From the NCBI GenBank assembly GCA_036571765.1, contig BROE01000019.1, forward strand, positions 1,663,367 to 1,727,366: a stretch of 64,000 nt of DNA. The letters are read 5' to 3'. Below, piece by piece: positions 22,244 through 36,299 of the stretch; within the stretch, counting starts at the first letter, position 1, and each line of letters opens with the position of its first letter. The notes below the pieces were generated by a model, which was not told where the DNA came from, searched no databases, and worked only from the letters and a program-made list of their open reading frames with translations. The translations under genes were made by a program, and so were the position numbers. The DNA comes from Plecoglossus altivelis (taxonomy: Eukaryota > Chordata > Actinopteri > Osmeriformes > Plecoglossidae).

Positions 22244-24230
22244 CAATGCTTTAGTCTACACAAACCAAATAAGAAAAAAGAGTAATGAAAGATTTTATAT
22301 GCAGTGTATTTGGATATCAAATACATGTGTGTGAGTACCTCCCTTCACAGTGACACTGGTTTAGACATTGTAACACTTATTGGTACATACACCTTCTGCT
22401 TTTCAGCAGAAAGAATGGAAAGAAAGCATGTCTTATTTTTTGGAAAACAGTTTACAGTAAAAAAAAAAAAAACACATTTGTGAACCACTTCCCAGTTCTG
22501 CAGTATCACGAGCTAGGTTGTACTGTGACTGTAAGATGACAAGTTTCTCAGAAGCGATAGTCTCACATTTTTGTCCTTTTTTGTCTGCTGAAAGTCCTGA
22601 GCACTTAAATACCCTTTACCTGGAAGTCCCCCTTCGTAAACTTTCTCATCTGAATCGTTCTCATGAACTCACTGTTATTTTTTCACAGAACAACTCTTAT
22701 CTCTCTAAGCAGAGTTTTGTGGGAATGCTTATAGTTTGTTTATCAAAAACACAGCATTCCCTTACAACTGCTGCTCTTATTTTAGAAGTGTCAAGTGGAT
22801 GACTTCCTGCCATGTACATGTTCTTACAGTTCTTACTGTTACCCAGCACGAAAGACCCCAGTCAATGCCTCAAATCTAGTTTCATAGGTTTTCTATCTCT
22901 CACCCCAAGCCTTTTTCGCAAATAAAATTTAAAAAGACAGGAATTACGTTGGCACTACTGAGTTTGGTTGGAGAAAATGGTTTGTTTTCCCAGCAAGGAT
23001 TTTTCACATTAAAACATTACAACGCTTGCTTGCCATCATTACAGAGTTATCTTCACTAAACACAAGGGACCTCATACGCTGACAGAAACTTTCTTACCTT
23101 ACTGAACCCAACAGATGAAAAACTGAGGTTGTGTGTCAGTAATGCTGTTACAAGGTAAATGTAGATGACAGGAAGCCTATTCCTGAGGGCATTATTAACC
23201 TCCTAGGTCTAGTCTGCTTGAGGAGCCAACTCATTTCTTTTTTAAGGAAGTACAAATGACTACCATAACCCCTGCCCCCACCCGGCTATTTGCTTCACTG
23301 ATTCAGACTGACGGTTTTAAGCGTTCACACCCTATTTGGGCCAAGGCATAGGCAGAGTGGACAATTTCCTATGTTAGTTCCCAATTAGAAATACAAAACA
23401 ATGGCAAAATTGTATTTAAACTTAAATAAAACACTCGTAATCATAACACCTTTTTATCAAGCAATGCCACCGAGTTTCACAGATCCACAGATCAGCAGCC
23501 ACACCCGACCTAAACCCAGGAAACACAGACACAATGTCAGCATCCTTGATTGCAATAGGAAAAAACCTGTTTCGAAAGAGAAATTCTTAAAAGAAAAAAA
23601 ACTATTGTCTCCTTGATTTTTGCAGTGGTGTATTTTATCTGTAGTATGAAGGTATCGGGGTATGAAGCTAATTGATCCCGTGTAAGGCCTTGATTGCAGA
23701 TATAGAATTGATCAATGTTCTCTTGTTCCTCTGATATTGCCTCACTGAATGATGAGCAAATAGGTCATTGTTTGCTAAATGCGTCTAAAAATATACAAAA
23801 AGGGTGGTGACGGCTTAGGCTTACATCTTAGTAATCATGCCACAAATTATACTGCGCTGGGACAATTAAACAAGAATGTGAACACCACATACTCCATTGG
23901 GTTAATTGGTTGAATTCCCCCACACGGGCAATATTTCTCAACCTTTCTTTAGGCCACACAACACTGGAATCCCCCTCTCTTGCTCCGCATCTTACCAGGT
24001 ATCCTACTACGTTATTTTAATATCTTTATAACACATACAATCAACATCATTATCATCATCATTTCGCATCAACACAATCTATGTCGCACAACTCCTCCCT
24101 TACATTCCCGTTAGCACATGCGTGGTTGGCTCTGTGTCTCCAATGACGTTGCCTTCCATGTAGTTGCCTGTTTTCTTAGACACTCCTAGCTTTCACCCCG
24201 CCGGTTATTGCAATCCATCCCAAGGAAACC
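22244..24230. other. Intergenic region between scimp and rabep1
   Basis: About 2 kb, AT-rich, upstream of both genes (scimp on minus, rabep1 on plus). It must hold both promoters and any 5' untranslated exons. GC content rises just before the rabep1 ATG. I cannot assign specific sites. Confidence 0.5.
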
Positions 24231-27200
24231 ATGGCCGAGGAGGCCTCGGGATCAGCCCGGCCGTCCCAGCATGATGGTAAACATGGTTCTTTTTTTGAAA
24301 GTATTAGTAATGTTACTTGCGTGGTCTCGAGTTTATCCAGGTCAGCGGCCTGTGGATCCTCGAGCTAAGGTAGCCCACTAGCTATGCTACCTGAATGGTG
24401 GTGTTGGGGTTATTGTTTTTGTGTTTTGAGAAGACGACATCATGCATTTTGAGGCATATACTCCGAGGCATATAATATGCGCATTGTGTATATATTAGCT
24501 ACATATTATGGTGTAAATGCAGATCCAACATAATCTTTGTGTTGCTTGTTATCCGTTGGATAGCTAATCGCTAACCAGCTAGAGAGCTACCTGTCATTGT
24601 CGTGTTCAAAACAACAACGATGACAGTCAGGGAATTTCTTTATGCAATTGATATGAAGATAAGCTCTAAAACAGGTAACTATATTCTTTAGTTTCTAATA
24701 GACCCTTGTTGACCCCACCTACAACTGGGAAGTCTGACCAAATTGAAAATCCTTGCTGTTAAGCTTCCTTGCAGGCACCAGTATTGATCCATCCAGAGGC
24801 ATGTAATTGTCTATTCATTCGTTTAGTTTAATATACAGTGTGCTTGCATTGTGTGGCTAATTTGACCATAATTAACAATTCATGTAATTTCAGTTTGTTA
24901 GCCTCTACCTTAGTAATCTCTTCTGCAATCATCGGCATGTCATTAGTGAGCATCATTCTTTCAATCCACTTTACCCTATTTCATTTCTAGAGGGATATTT
25001 TAGAAATAGCTAATTCAACTAAGTAAAACATTTGTGTAATTATCTAGGTCGAGATTTTTCTGACTTGCTAGTCTTCTTTAAATTCTGAATGGCATTGCAT
25101 TTTACTCAGGGAATAGATAGAGTAACGTATCAGGGGAAACTATTAGAAATCTGCTAGAAAAGGCCTTCTAATGAAGGAATATGTGTTGTTAGTTGTTAGT
25201 AATGTTGTTAGTTAAAATGAATACAATATTAATGCAATAAATGGTCAGGAGTGTTACTAAGCTTTTTGTTTTTGCAAAACAAAGGTCTTGTTTGATTGGC
25301 TGAATTTTTATATTGACAGTCTCAAACCAATCCTGTTACTTGCTTGACTAAACTTAAGTATGCTCAACTGAAAAAACTATCCAACTGACAGTTGGATTTA
25401 AAGATTTTTAAGACAGGGTGACTACGGTTTTAGTTAAAATAGTGAATGAAATAGACAGGTGGCTACTGCTTCCACATGAAGTAGACAATTTCTAGTCACC
25501 TTGGTCACTAGTGAAGCATTGCCTTCACCCTCAGCAGTAAACTCATCATTGCTTCTATTTAATCCTGGGTCAAAGTCAGCTCCCGAAGTTTGCCACCATT
25601 TGTTAAGGTAGCCTTGTTAAAGGTAGGTTAGGCAGTGTTGTTGAGAAGCACTTTTTGTCGTATTTGCTAAAAGTAACCTCACATCTTGATAGCAAACAAT
25701 ACATTGAAAGGTTTTTACAGTAATATGAAATCATTCTGATGTCTGTGAGCATCGCAATACTGTAATAGACATGACCAATCGTTAAGGGGGACCTTGACTA
25801 TTGATTGGACGGGCTACGTGTCTGTCTACCAACCTACCTGTAGACACTTTCCTCCTCTATGCGATATTCATTACTGCTTTGTTGGAGTGGCTTGAAGGGA
25901 GGTGGCGGGATATTTTGGTTTGAACCGTGCCAAAAAGAAACCAAAATAGCTAGCTTTACGCAACTTTCCAACCCTGCCTTGGAAATGGGGACAAAAACAG
26001 ATATCCTTAGTTGAGCCTTTTTACCATTCTTCAGGGGGGCTCCAGCAGCGTGTGGCAGCACTGGAGCAGGAGCGGGCCGAGTTCATCAAACTCAAACAGC
26101 AGTTGGAGTTGGAGTTTAACCAGAAGCGAGCCAAGTTTAAGGAGCTCTACATATCAAAAGAAGGTAAATCTTGAATTCTTCTTATCCGCTCATTTACTGG
26201 AATGGAACTGCATTATATCCTTGTACAGTTTTTCTCATGCAGTGTTTGAATTGTGTATTGAGTCAAGTTTTTTTATATTTCAGAGAGCTGAAACGCAAAG
26301 CATTTTTTTCCTCAGTGAATGAAGATTTGCAAAGCCTTTGTTGTGTTCCAGAGTAGAGAAGTTACATTTGTTGACTCATTTGTTTGGACAATGCATCATG
26401 TCTGAATTTCTTTTCTGACAAGCTGAGTCAGTCCCCCCACCCCTCTCTTTTCCACTGCTGGCTCTTATTTTCTTCTTCCACACTCTCCCAGAGGAGCTGA
26501 AGAGGCAGGCAGCATCTCTGGAGGGTGCCCAGGTGGAGTTAGGTCGTGTTCAGGCCCAGCTCACTCAGGCCCAGGCCGAGATGGAGAATATCAAGGCGGT
26601 GGCGACCGTGTCGGAGAGCACTAAGCAGGAGGCTATCGACCAGGTCAAAGGCCAGTGGCAAGAGGAGGTGGCATCGCTACAGGCCATCATGAAAGGTAGC
26701 ACTGCTAAGTTGAGAAGCTGAAATAGAAGGCTGGTTATCCCTCCTGCTGCATCCCATGTTGGGAATGATTATGTTATGGACTGTTATGACAGAAGTTCAG
26801 TCGCTGTTATATTTTCCCATTGGGCCATAGTTAACTAAGCTAAAGCCATAGTGTCACCCATTAGGTATGTAGAAGGAAGTTGTTTGAACCAGAAGGATCA
26901 TCTCAATCAGTACACCATTACACAATGTTACTCAATTGATGGTTCATCAGAGCTTGAGTTTTGGCATTCTAGCTAGCCAGAAAAAAGACAGAAAAAGAAA
27001 TCACTTTACCACTCAAGATTGACAGGCAGGGTGACACGGCCAAACAGTCCTGACAACAAACAGCCTGGTCAACGTTCTCTCCCTAATCCTGTCAGACACT
27101 GTGACCGAGTACGAGGTGCAGTTCCACCAGCGCTTGGAGCAGGAGAGAGCGCAGTGGGCCCAGTACAGGGAGGCCGTGGAGAGGGAGATGGCCGAGCTGA

Positions 27201-28239
27201 GACGCCGCCTCTCGGAGGGCCAGGAGGAGGAGAACCTGGAGGACGAGATGAAGAAGGTGCGTTGGCAGCGTTGCGGACGTTTCCGCTTTCTAAAATGGAG
27301 GTCTCCTCCTCCTTGAGACAGAATATATCACATATTACCGTCTCAAAGTTGTCAATGTAGTGTTAAGCATGCAAAATATAACATAAATGTACAAATATGG
27401 GTTGTTGCGTAACTTGATTTTGTTAGAAGTTGTTCAAAAAGTATTTATTTCCTCCTGTCAGGCTCAGGAAGATGCTGAAAAGCTGAGATCAGTAGTGATG
27501 CCTATGGAGCAGGAGATAGCTGCACTGAAAGCCAAGCTCACCACAACAGAGGACAGGGTGAAGGAACTGGAGGCTTCCAAGGTTGAAACCCATATCTACA
27601 TTTGTATACACGTTGGATATACTTTTCACTGTGACGAATGTCATAAAAACAGTGATGATGAATTTTTGTGTATCTACCAAATTGCCAGAAGAGGACACCT
27701 AACAAGGCCATTTTGGGACTGAAGCCCGATCAGTTATTGAGGTTGTGGTTTCACTCATTAGGTGAAGGAGCTGAACCATGTTCTGGAAGCTGAGAAGTCG
27801 TGTCGCACAGATCTGGAAATGTACGTGGCTGTGCTCAACACGCAGAAGTCTGTTTTGCAGGAGGATGCCGAGAAACTACGCAAAGAACTTCATGAAGGTG
27901 ACTCTCACAATGCCCCGTTTTGTTTAATGGAGTTGAGAGAAGCTTAGCGCCTTTTGACATACGTACACTGAGTTAATCCTTTTCTATATTTAGTATTTTA
28001 TTTTTTTGACACATCCAAAGTGATGAACAAATAGTGCCAAGCGCAGCAGATAATCCACAAACAAAATGTTCACAGTTTTGGTTACACTAAAATTGTACAA
28101 AATTACTTTAGTAGCATGCAATATCCATCCCTTTGATAAAATGTTGTTTTTCTCCTCTGCCTCATTTTCATTCCATCTTTTCTGCCTTTTCTCTCTCCTC
28201 TCTCTGTCGCCGCTCTTTCTCCCTGCTCTCTCTCTCCAT

Positions 28240-28277
<38 letters not shown>

Positions 28278-30332
28278 CTCCTCTCTCTCCTCTCTCTTTC
28301 CATCTGGGGGTGGGGTCAGTGTGTCACCTGTTGGAGCTGGAGCGTCAACAGCACAACCAGCTGAAGCACACCTGGCAGCGGGCCAATGACCAGTTCCTGG
28401 AGTCACAGCGGTTGCTCATGAGGGATATGCAGCGCATTGAGAGCGTGCTCTCCTCGGAGCAGCTGCGCCAGGTGGAGGAGATGAAGAAGAGGGACCAGGT
28501 ACTGACACTGATGCACCTCGCCCGCAGCAACCCTGGCCCCATGGGGTCATGGGAAGCTGATGCTGCCGTTGTGGTTTGGTTTAAGGGGATTGATTAGATT
28601 TCAAGGGGTATAGGGGCACTTGGAAATAGGGTGGCAGTTGAGGTTCAGCGTTGCAGATCCAGACGTGGACTTGGAGTTTCGTGGGTGTGTTGGTGTGTGT
28701 GTTTGTCAGTGTTTGCCTGAGTCTGTGTGCAGCTACGAAACACCAAGTCTTCTTAAGTTGTTTAGCTCATCGTGTTTGTGTGTTTGTGTGTGTCCAGGAG
28801 GAGTATGAGAAAGAAATGATTAGCCAAGCGAAGGACAGGCAAGAGGAGGATGGCGACTTCACCGAGCCTTTAGATGACTCGTTCCTCGGCCTCAGCATTG
28901 AAGAGGTGAGGGAGATAAGGGTTCCCCAAATACCCCAACCTTCCATTTTCACCCACAGATACAGATCTCTATCTTCTGACCTCATATTTTTGAGTACCAA
29001 ATATGAGAGACTCTTCAAATCACCTCAAGTGATACCACAAGGTTGCACAAACACTTCAAGGTTCTTCCGCAAACTATGAGTTAAATGCTGGAATGCCACA
29101 ATCTCGAGTGCCTTTCGGCTTTGATGATGTTTTGAACCTCAACCACACGCATTGTTTCAAGTTCCCCAAAAACTTGACACAGATTCAGTTCAAAAAGCTA
29201 CATTGAGGTTAGACTGCCTATTATGTATTGCACTCCCAAAATGCCATAGTTTTATCTCTTCTTGAACTGACTGGTAAATGACAAATAATCTCATGAAAAC
29301 AGCTATCATTGCAGTTCTGAATATGTGACCCATTGTTCTGTCTCTCATCTCCTTCAAGCCCCACACCAACCACAGCGGACATGGCTCCATGTACTCCTTA
29401 GACACTGAGGTCGTGGCTGGGGGGCCCCTGGACCCCTACAAGGATGGCCTCCGTCGGGCTCAGTCCACTGACAGCCTAGGCTCCTCCTCCGGAGCCCTCC
29501 AGGGCATACAGCAGGGCCTCGGGGGTCACAACCACAAAGCCAAGTCGGCCAGCCACCTGGACGAGTCGGACTTCGGGCCCCTGGTGGGTGCGGACAGTGG
29601 AGCCATTGAGGGCTTCGGGGACACGGCTTCCATCAGCTCCATTCAGCTGGCGGCGGGTCACTTCCTGTTGACGAAGGACCAGGAGAAGGCCATCAAGGCC
29701 ATGACGCCAGAACAGGAAGAGACGGCGTCGCTGCTCTCCAGTATTTCCCACGCCCCCGATACGGCTTACCTGCCCCCCTCGGGGTACCGGCTGGTCAGCG
29801 ACAGCGAATGGAACTTGCTCCAGCAAGAGGTCTGTCAGAAGGGTTCGGGGTTCTCTTCTTAGCGTTAGTGTATGTTTTTTTGTTATTGGGCACGTCAGGT
29901 AGGGTGCCATGTCCCAAGGATCCCACTGTCGGGTTTCTCTGGAAAAGTTCAGGATATGATATGTAGTGTTCACAAAGTTTATCATATCAGTACCGTGCTC
30001 GTGTACCTCCTATGTACATCTCCCATTTCTCATCTTTTGAACTAGTGCTGTTTTTCCTTTTCATCGACTTTTAATTCTGTGATTAGCATTGACGGTTTCT
30101 AGCTAGCTAGAGGAACAACTTGACTACCGTGAGTTCTTTATAGGTGTCGGTGCTCATGTCAGGTTGATTCACTTTGTGGTATTCCTGAGAGTGTTCTTGG
30201 CCGTCTATTGCCAGGTGAAGAATGCGGGCAGGAAGCTGGGAAGACGCTGCGACATGTGCTCCAACTATGAGAAACAGCTGCAGGTCATTCAGGGCCAAGA
30301 GGCGGAGACAAGAGATCAGGTGACCTCTCCTG

Positions 30333-30364
<32 letters not shown>

Positions 30365-32269
30365 TAGTCTCTCTTTCTCGCTTTTCCCCTCTCTCAGCTA
30401 CAGTAGCATGTTGATTACTACTTTCCACTGCCTGAATATGAAATTGGCTGTGTGCGTCGGGGGTGTCGTAGGAATCACCTTTGTTCTGAAACCATTTAGG
30501 GCTGATAAAACGTCATGCAATCGGTTTGCAGTGAAAACCATTTGTTGTCTGGGAAATTCCAGCTGCCTCAAAATTTGGCGCAGCGGAATAAGCTTGGCAC
30601 TGTTCACGGTGATTAACTGGTGCCAGTCAATCCCTGTGCCAGCTAGTCCTTATGCCCGCCTGTTCCGTTCACATAGCTGTGCTCTGGTCTCTTCTCTCAG
30701 GTAAAGAAGCTGCAGGTGATGCTGCGACAGGCCAATGACCAGCTGGAGAGAACCATGGCTGAGAAACAGGAGCTGGAAGATGCCGTCAAACAGGGCAACG
30801 AGGAAACCACTGTGAAGGCCTGTACCCCTTCGTACAACAGACACATGGGAGTGCTTGGGTCGGGGGGGGGTTTAAACGCTTTTTACGCCTGTTATGCCAA
30901 ATGACTTGCTTGAAATCAAGCCAACAGGCTTTCTATGTTCAATTTTGGAGAAGAGACAAAAAATTAGCATATAACTGTGCCGATCCTCGTCGCTGACTGG
31001 TTGTTGTGTTACAGGTTTTGGCTCTCGTACAGAGAGTGCAGGAATCCGAGACGCTGCTAACCACACTACAACAGGCTTTCAGTCAAGCAAAGAGGCACAC
31101 ACAGGAGCAGATGGTGAGCACCTATCCCATAGCACACCCTGCACCAATATAGGCTATTACAATGTCACCTTACAGTCCTACCCAGTCCAGGCGCTTTATC
31201 AGCTAAAAGCATTTGGACAGCCTATTTGCATATGCATGGAAGTTACTGATGCAAGAAACTTGAGTGAAGATGGTCTCTCCTGCCAGAGAGAGTGAGAAAG
31301 ACAGTTAAGTAAATATCAGGCCAGTCGACAGGCTCATCCAGATGTTCATCCTATTTTTCCACAATGAATCATGGCTCTTTTTTTTCTTTTCATTCTTGTT
31401 TTAGAATTATGAGGAAAAACGGATACAGTTAGAATACAGTTATAAAGTCGTTGAAAAAGTCCTAAAGGTTTCCTGGAATTTTCAGTAAATTAAATATGGG
31501 AATTTTCCTTCACAAAATGTTCCTTGGGGAAGAAAACCTGTTGCATATATCCCATTGTGCATTTCCTCAATAAGCTAAATATACTAATTTGACTCAATAA
31601 TAATGTTTTTTTTTAACTTCCTTATTAAACTTAGTTGTACCGTAGACAGTGTATAGTGAGTATATCAATATACATATTTCTTATTATCAGTGCATGTGCA
31701 AAAGTTAGTCTTGCTAGACATGAAAAACACCTAGTCTGGCTCCACTCTTTTACATACTTGTGCTCAATTTTCATTTTGCTTCAGAACTCCGTCCAGGTCT
31801 GCAGTATAGTCAGTTTTGTTCAAACACATTTCAAACACAACAGAGGGAGTGGCTGAGAACGATGGCGTTGATATTTTGCGCCAGTTTGAGTTGTAGTTTA
31901 GTAACGGCTGCAGAGAAAGATGGGAGAAAAGCATTCGGCCTGTTGTGGCAATGCTGCGGAATATCCAGAAGACAAAGTCTGAGCAAGAACAATGTCTTGT
32001 TGGAGGCCCTCCTCCCCAGGCAGTGCTGATGTGTGATTGGCCGTTGTGTATCTGCTTTCTCCCAGGCCGTGCTGATACAGTCCAGAGAGCAGGTGGCAGA
32101 GGAGCTGAGCAGGCTGCAGAAGGACAATGAGAGTTTACAGGGCAAACACAGTCTCTATTCATCCCTCCAACAGCAAGAAGACTTTCAACTACCCAGCACC
32201 GTGCAAGTACGAGCTCTGTGTAGTGATTGTGTGTGTGTGTGTGTGTGTGTGTGTATGCGTTGAGAGAGG

Positions 32270-32332
<63 letters not shown>

Positions 32333-35300
32333 GAGAGGGACAGACAGACCGTCAGACAGAGAGATTACTCCAGAGAGATCTTCAGACAGAACTCCACTCC
32401 TGAGCGATAGTAAAGAGATTGGATGAGTGGCCGACCCCTTGGCCCAAACACCTTTGTGTGACTGAAGTCTCAGCCTTTATTTCCAGTGCCATGGCTATGA
32501 TTCATTATATATTACATTCTCAAGACAGCCACTCATCCAATAATCTCTACTATGTACCAGGTGTGGAATTCTCATTTTAATAATTTGTACTGTATAATTT
32601 GTTTCTTCCACCGAAGACATAATACCCCATATCTTTCTACCAGGAGCTCCAGGCTCTGGTCCTCCAGCTGCGGGCAGACGTGGTGGCTTTGCGCACAGCA
32701 GCAGACCACCTGGAGGAAAAGCTGAAGGCGGAGATCCTCTTCCTGAAGGAACACATCCAGGCCGAGCAGTGTGTGAAGGACAACCTGGAGGACACGCTGC
32801 AGCTGGAGATCGAGGGCTGCAAGGAGGAGATAGGTTAGTCGATGCGCCTTCACCCGCTGAACTTGGCGTGGGAGCGTTGAATTATGGAAGTGGAGTGTTG
32901 GTGGACTGAGGGCAAGTTAAATTCTGCTAGTGCAGATGGGAGAGTGTTGGGACTCATAGCGATGGAATTGACAGCTACAGTATTTACTTCCTTTTACACT
33001 TAACCTGTAAAATACAGGATAGGAATAGTGATCCTCTAGTTCTCTCCCCCCCACCTTCATCCAACTTAATAATAATGTAGCTTAAAAGTCGCAGTCTGGG
33101 CCTGTGAGTTCACACACACTCTGAAGACTTTGTCCTATCTCTCTCCTCCGCTCCTTCTTCCCCATTGGTGACTGTTAAGACATCCTGGAAGGTTGTGAAG
33201 GTTATGAAAACACACTCTGAAAACAAGCCCACTCCGGCTGTTTGTGTGTGTGTATGTGCGCACTAGTACCTTCACGTGATAGACTAATGATGGAATGGAA
33301 GTCAAACTCATTCACTGCTATACTTTTCGTGTTAGCTTTTGTACGTTGATGTCTGGCATGGATTCAAGGGAGGTGTGTTAACCAAAAATTGTCATGGTAC
33401 ACTGCGGCATATGTGGTTTGTAAAACTGTGCCATTGATGCGCACGGCTAATAATACCACTAATAATACCACCTATAGAATGCAACTTAGTGGCTTAATTA
33501 GTTAATTTACACAGGTAAATTGATTGACACTGCTTTTTAATAGTTTTTTGTTTACACTAAATAATTACACATCGACATTGGTAAGTTGGATATTTTTGTA
33601 CATACCTTTACATTTGCCTGTTCATTCACTTGTAGCTTACAATATATGTAGACTTCATATTGACATCTACATATTTTGATCTAGTTTTGGAGGATATTAT
33701 TCACACTAGAGTAATGTGGTTAATACTTAACTAAACATTCTTTGCCGGTTGCCTGACCCTGAATTTTAGATGACCAAGACACACACACACTCCTTACTCC
33801 ACCTTCAATACGCCTCTCCAATCAATTATTTATCAATTGCAGACTTTCCAGGCACCTCGTTAAAAAGCCTGAACTTGCATCAAGGGGGGGTCAACGTTCA
33901 CATTCTCTGTTATGGCTCTTGTAGTAAGTCTCTTTCACCATCTCCTCTTTTACCCAGCATCCTTTTCCAGCCTGAAGACTGAGCTGGAGCGAGTGAAGGC
34001 AGAGAAAGAGCAGGTACACGTTCCCCAACGTAATGGGAAGGTTCTAGGTTGACGAGCTCCCCCCATCTGTGGAACTGGGATTGCACCCTGTAGATTAGAT
34101 CCACAGAAATGTTGAGACCTTCGTACAAAGCGGAATAAATGACAAACACATATTTTTGTAGAGGATATTTGAACAAATTCCATAATTTTTCTCGTTGGGA
34201 ATGCTGTTGAATCGGCTGTAGCTGTCTGTTTTAGTGGCCATGCTTATTCATGAAAACCGTGGACGATGCTAAACAGATCGGTGCTGACAGTTGCATTGAT
34301 GCTCCCCTCAGTTGGAGAGAAACCTAGCCGAGAGGACGCAGACGTTGGAGAACGTGCACAGCTTAAAGAGCAGCCTGGAGGAACAGCTCAAGGAGGTCAC
34401 CATTGCCAAGGTCAGAGGTTAACACACACACATACTCGTATAGCCACCTTTCCCTCACATGTTTGTGAACTCCTGACACATGGGGCTCCTGCCTCCACTG
34501 GTGCGACGGTTGCCTGACTTAATCTCATATTGGTGTGTGTCCGCCTGTGCGTGCGTGCGTGCGTGCACGGGGTCTTGTTGGTACACAGACCGCCCTTGAG
34601 AGCCAGGCGCTGGATGAGAAGGATAAGGCCCAGCGGTTGCAGACTGAACTGGATGTCAGTGAGCAGGTGCAGAGGGACTTTGTCAAGCTCTCCCAGACCC
34701 TGCAGGTAACGTCAGAGATTGAGCTCATTTGAAACCAGAAGTCGTTTGAACCGGTGGGGTTTGATATCTTGAGATATTCGTCTGGAATGAAGTTTCATGA
34801 TGGGATTTCATGATGGGATTTATGTCCTTTTACGATGCTGTTACTAGACTGCTATTACCGTCAGTGTCCAAGGAAAAGCAAACGTGTGTCTTGTTAACTG
34901 TTCTTGAAATGGATTCATTTGTCAAACTGTAACAGTAATACACTAGTTAATATAGTGCATCAAAAGGGATTGGAATGCTCAGTATATGGCTGATTCTAAT
35001 GAATAGTCATTATCAGGTTTTCACATAGCTTTATAACAACCCATTCATTAGAATCAAGTGTGCTAGAGCAGAGAAACATCTAAAACTTTCAGGACAGTGG
35101 CCCCTGAGGACTAGGATTTTACACTTTTGGATTAGATGAAAATCCTAACAAACAAAAAAAACAAACCTATACTGTATATTTAATGTCTTTCTTCAAATGC
35201 TGCCAAAGTAATGCTGGTAAGCATTAGTAGTTGTTTGTAGATGTGTGTTTATTTGTTTTGTGACCAATAAAACAAGACAATTATTGTATTCTTAATCCTC

Positions 35301-35406
35301 TTAGGTCCAATTGGAGCGAATCAGGCAGGCCGACTCTTTGGATCGCATCAAGGCTATTCTTAATGACACCAACTTGACTGACATCAGCCATCTTCCAGAG
35401 ACATGA
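24231..35406 (+). CDS. rabep1: Rabaptin-5 (Rab GTPase-binding effector 1)
   Basis: Rabaptin-5 partners Rabex-5 on early endosomes, where it binds Rab5 and Rab4 and promotes fusion and recycling. Eighteen coding exons are in phase: 24231-24276, 26035-26163, 26492-26695, 27096-27256, 27462-27581, 27762-27897, 28320-28498, 28798-28905, 29359-29829, 30215-30319, 30701-30811, 31015-31113, 32066-32206, 32644-32833, 33958-34013, 34312-34410, 34589-34705, 35305-35406. The total is 857 residues (human 862). Coiled coils fill most of it. The central exon 9 has GLRRAQSTDSLG and DESDFGPLVGADS (DFGPLV at about 432-437), the known ligand of GGA/gamma-adaptin ear domains, overlapping a reported caspase site. 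CDMCSNYEKQL follows. The C-terminal exons match the Rab5-binding end and finish LPET. The region around exon 8 is shorter and divergent from human. Confidence 0.98.
28190..28300 (+). repeat. rabep1: (CT)n tract at the rabep1 exon 7 acceptor
   Basis: A pyrimidine microsatellite of TC/CTCC units ends about 20 bases before the exon 7 acceptor at 28319, so it doubles as the polypyrimidine tract. Another CT run follows exon 10 at about 30342-30365. Confidence 0.8.
32271..32330. repeat. rabep1: (CAGA)n tetranucleotide repeat in rabep1 intron 13
   Basis: About fourteen CAGA units, preceded by a GT run (32228-32254). Entirely intronic, shortly after the exon 13 donor. Confidence 0.92.
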
Positions 35407-36279
35407 TACTGTTGGTTGACACTGCATCCCCCTCCCGCCTGCCCGCCCTCCAGACTCCACCTGTCTCATTGGCCCAATGACATTCTCCTAAACCCAAGCC
35501 CAGCCCCTGACCATCACTACCACAGAATAGTATCATAAATGGTTTAGGGATGGGGAAAAATATCCAAGATGGAGGACGATACAAATCAGGCTGTAAGGAG
35601 ACAAAAGGCTTTTTTTTCTCCTGCAAGAGGATTTGGAGCTTGTCTGTTCATAAGTGACAAGGAACATTACTACATAGAAAATGTAAATAACAAAATAACT
35701 GTTTATGGTGGATTGAAGCTTCCTTCCTCTGTGGGTATGTATGTGTGTGTATATATGTGTGTGTGCGTGTGTGTCTATCTCTGGTTTCTACTGTAGATAT
35801 GGGACTGTCCATGTTAGCTAAACCAAAGAGGAGTTTGTAGTCTTCTGAGGCACTTTTTCATCTACAACTTCTCTGTCAGGTAAAATGGGATCAAATGGTT
35901 CTGCACTCTTCTCTGCTGTTTTGGTAACATGCAGATGAATTTCCCTCTTTCTAACTCACCATCTATGTATTGTTCTGTCTTTATTTCTCTCTCATTCTCT
36001 AACTCTGTTCTTTTTTCCCTTCTTTGTAATTTCAATTTGCCTACGGCAAAGACTTAATGAAGGAGATTTACTGAACATATTTGTACATAACAATGTATAC
36101 AGGATATATATTATGGCATTGATGAAGTCATTTGTCCCTCCCCATCAAAATAATAAGACCTGTGTTCCTTCTGTAGTCCACGTTAACCATTTCACTGAGA
36201 ATCTCCCGCCACTGGTACATGATTAATGGTTTGCTCCCACAACCCCCCTCCAGTTCTGATGGTTGGTATAATCTGCCTC

Positions 36280-36285
36280 AATAAA
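36280..36285 (+). terminator. rabep1: Candidate poly(A) signal for rabep1
   Basis: AATAAA about 875 bases after the rabep1 stop, followed within 20 bases by a GT-rich stretch. It implies a 3' untranslated region of about 0.9 kb. Later AATAAA words exist (for example near 38587), so longer transcripts are possible. Confidence 0.5.
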
Positions 36286-36299
36286 GCCTGTGGTTTCCG

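Noticed and set aside
28066..28597. Leu/Ser-rich open frames ahead of rabep1 exon 7
   Set aside because: They translate the CT microsatellite and run into the real exon in some frames; the spliced rabep1 model accounts for the coding part.
29476..29985. 169-residue minus-strand open frame
   Set aside because: Shadow of rabep1 exon 9, which is strongly supported on the plus strand.
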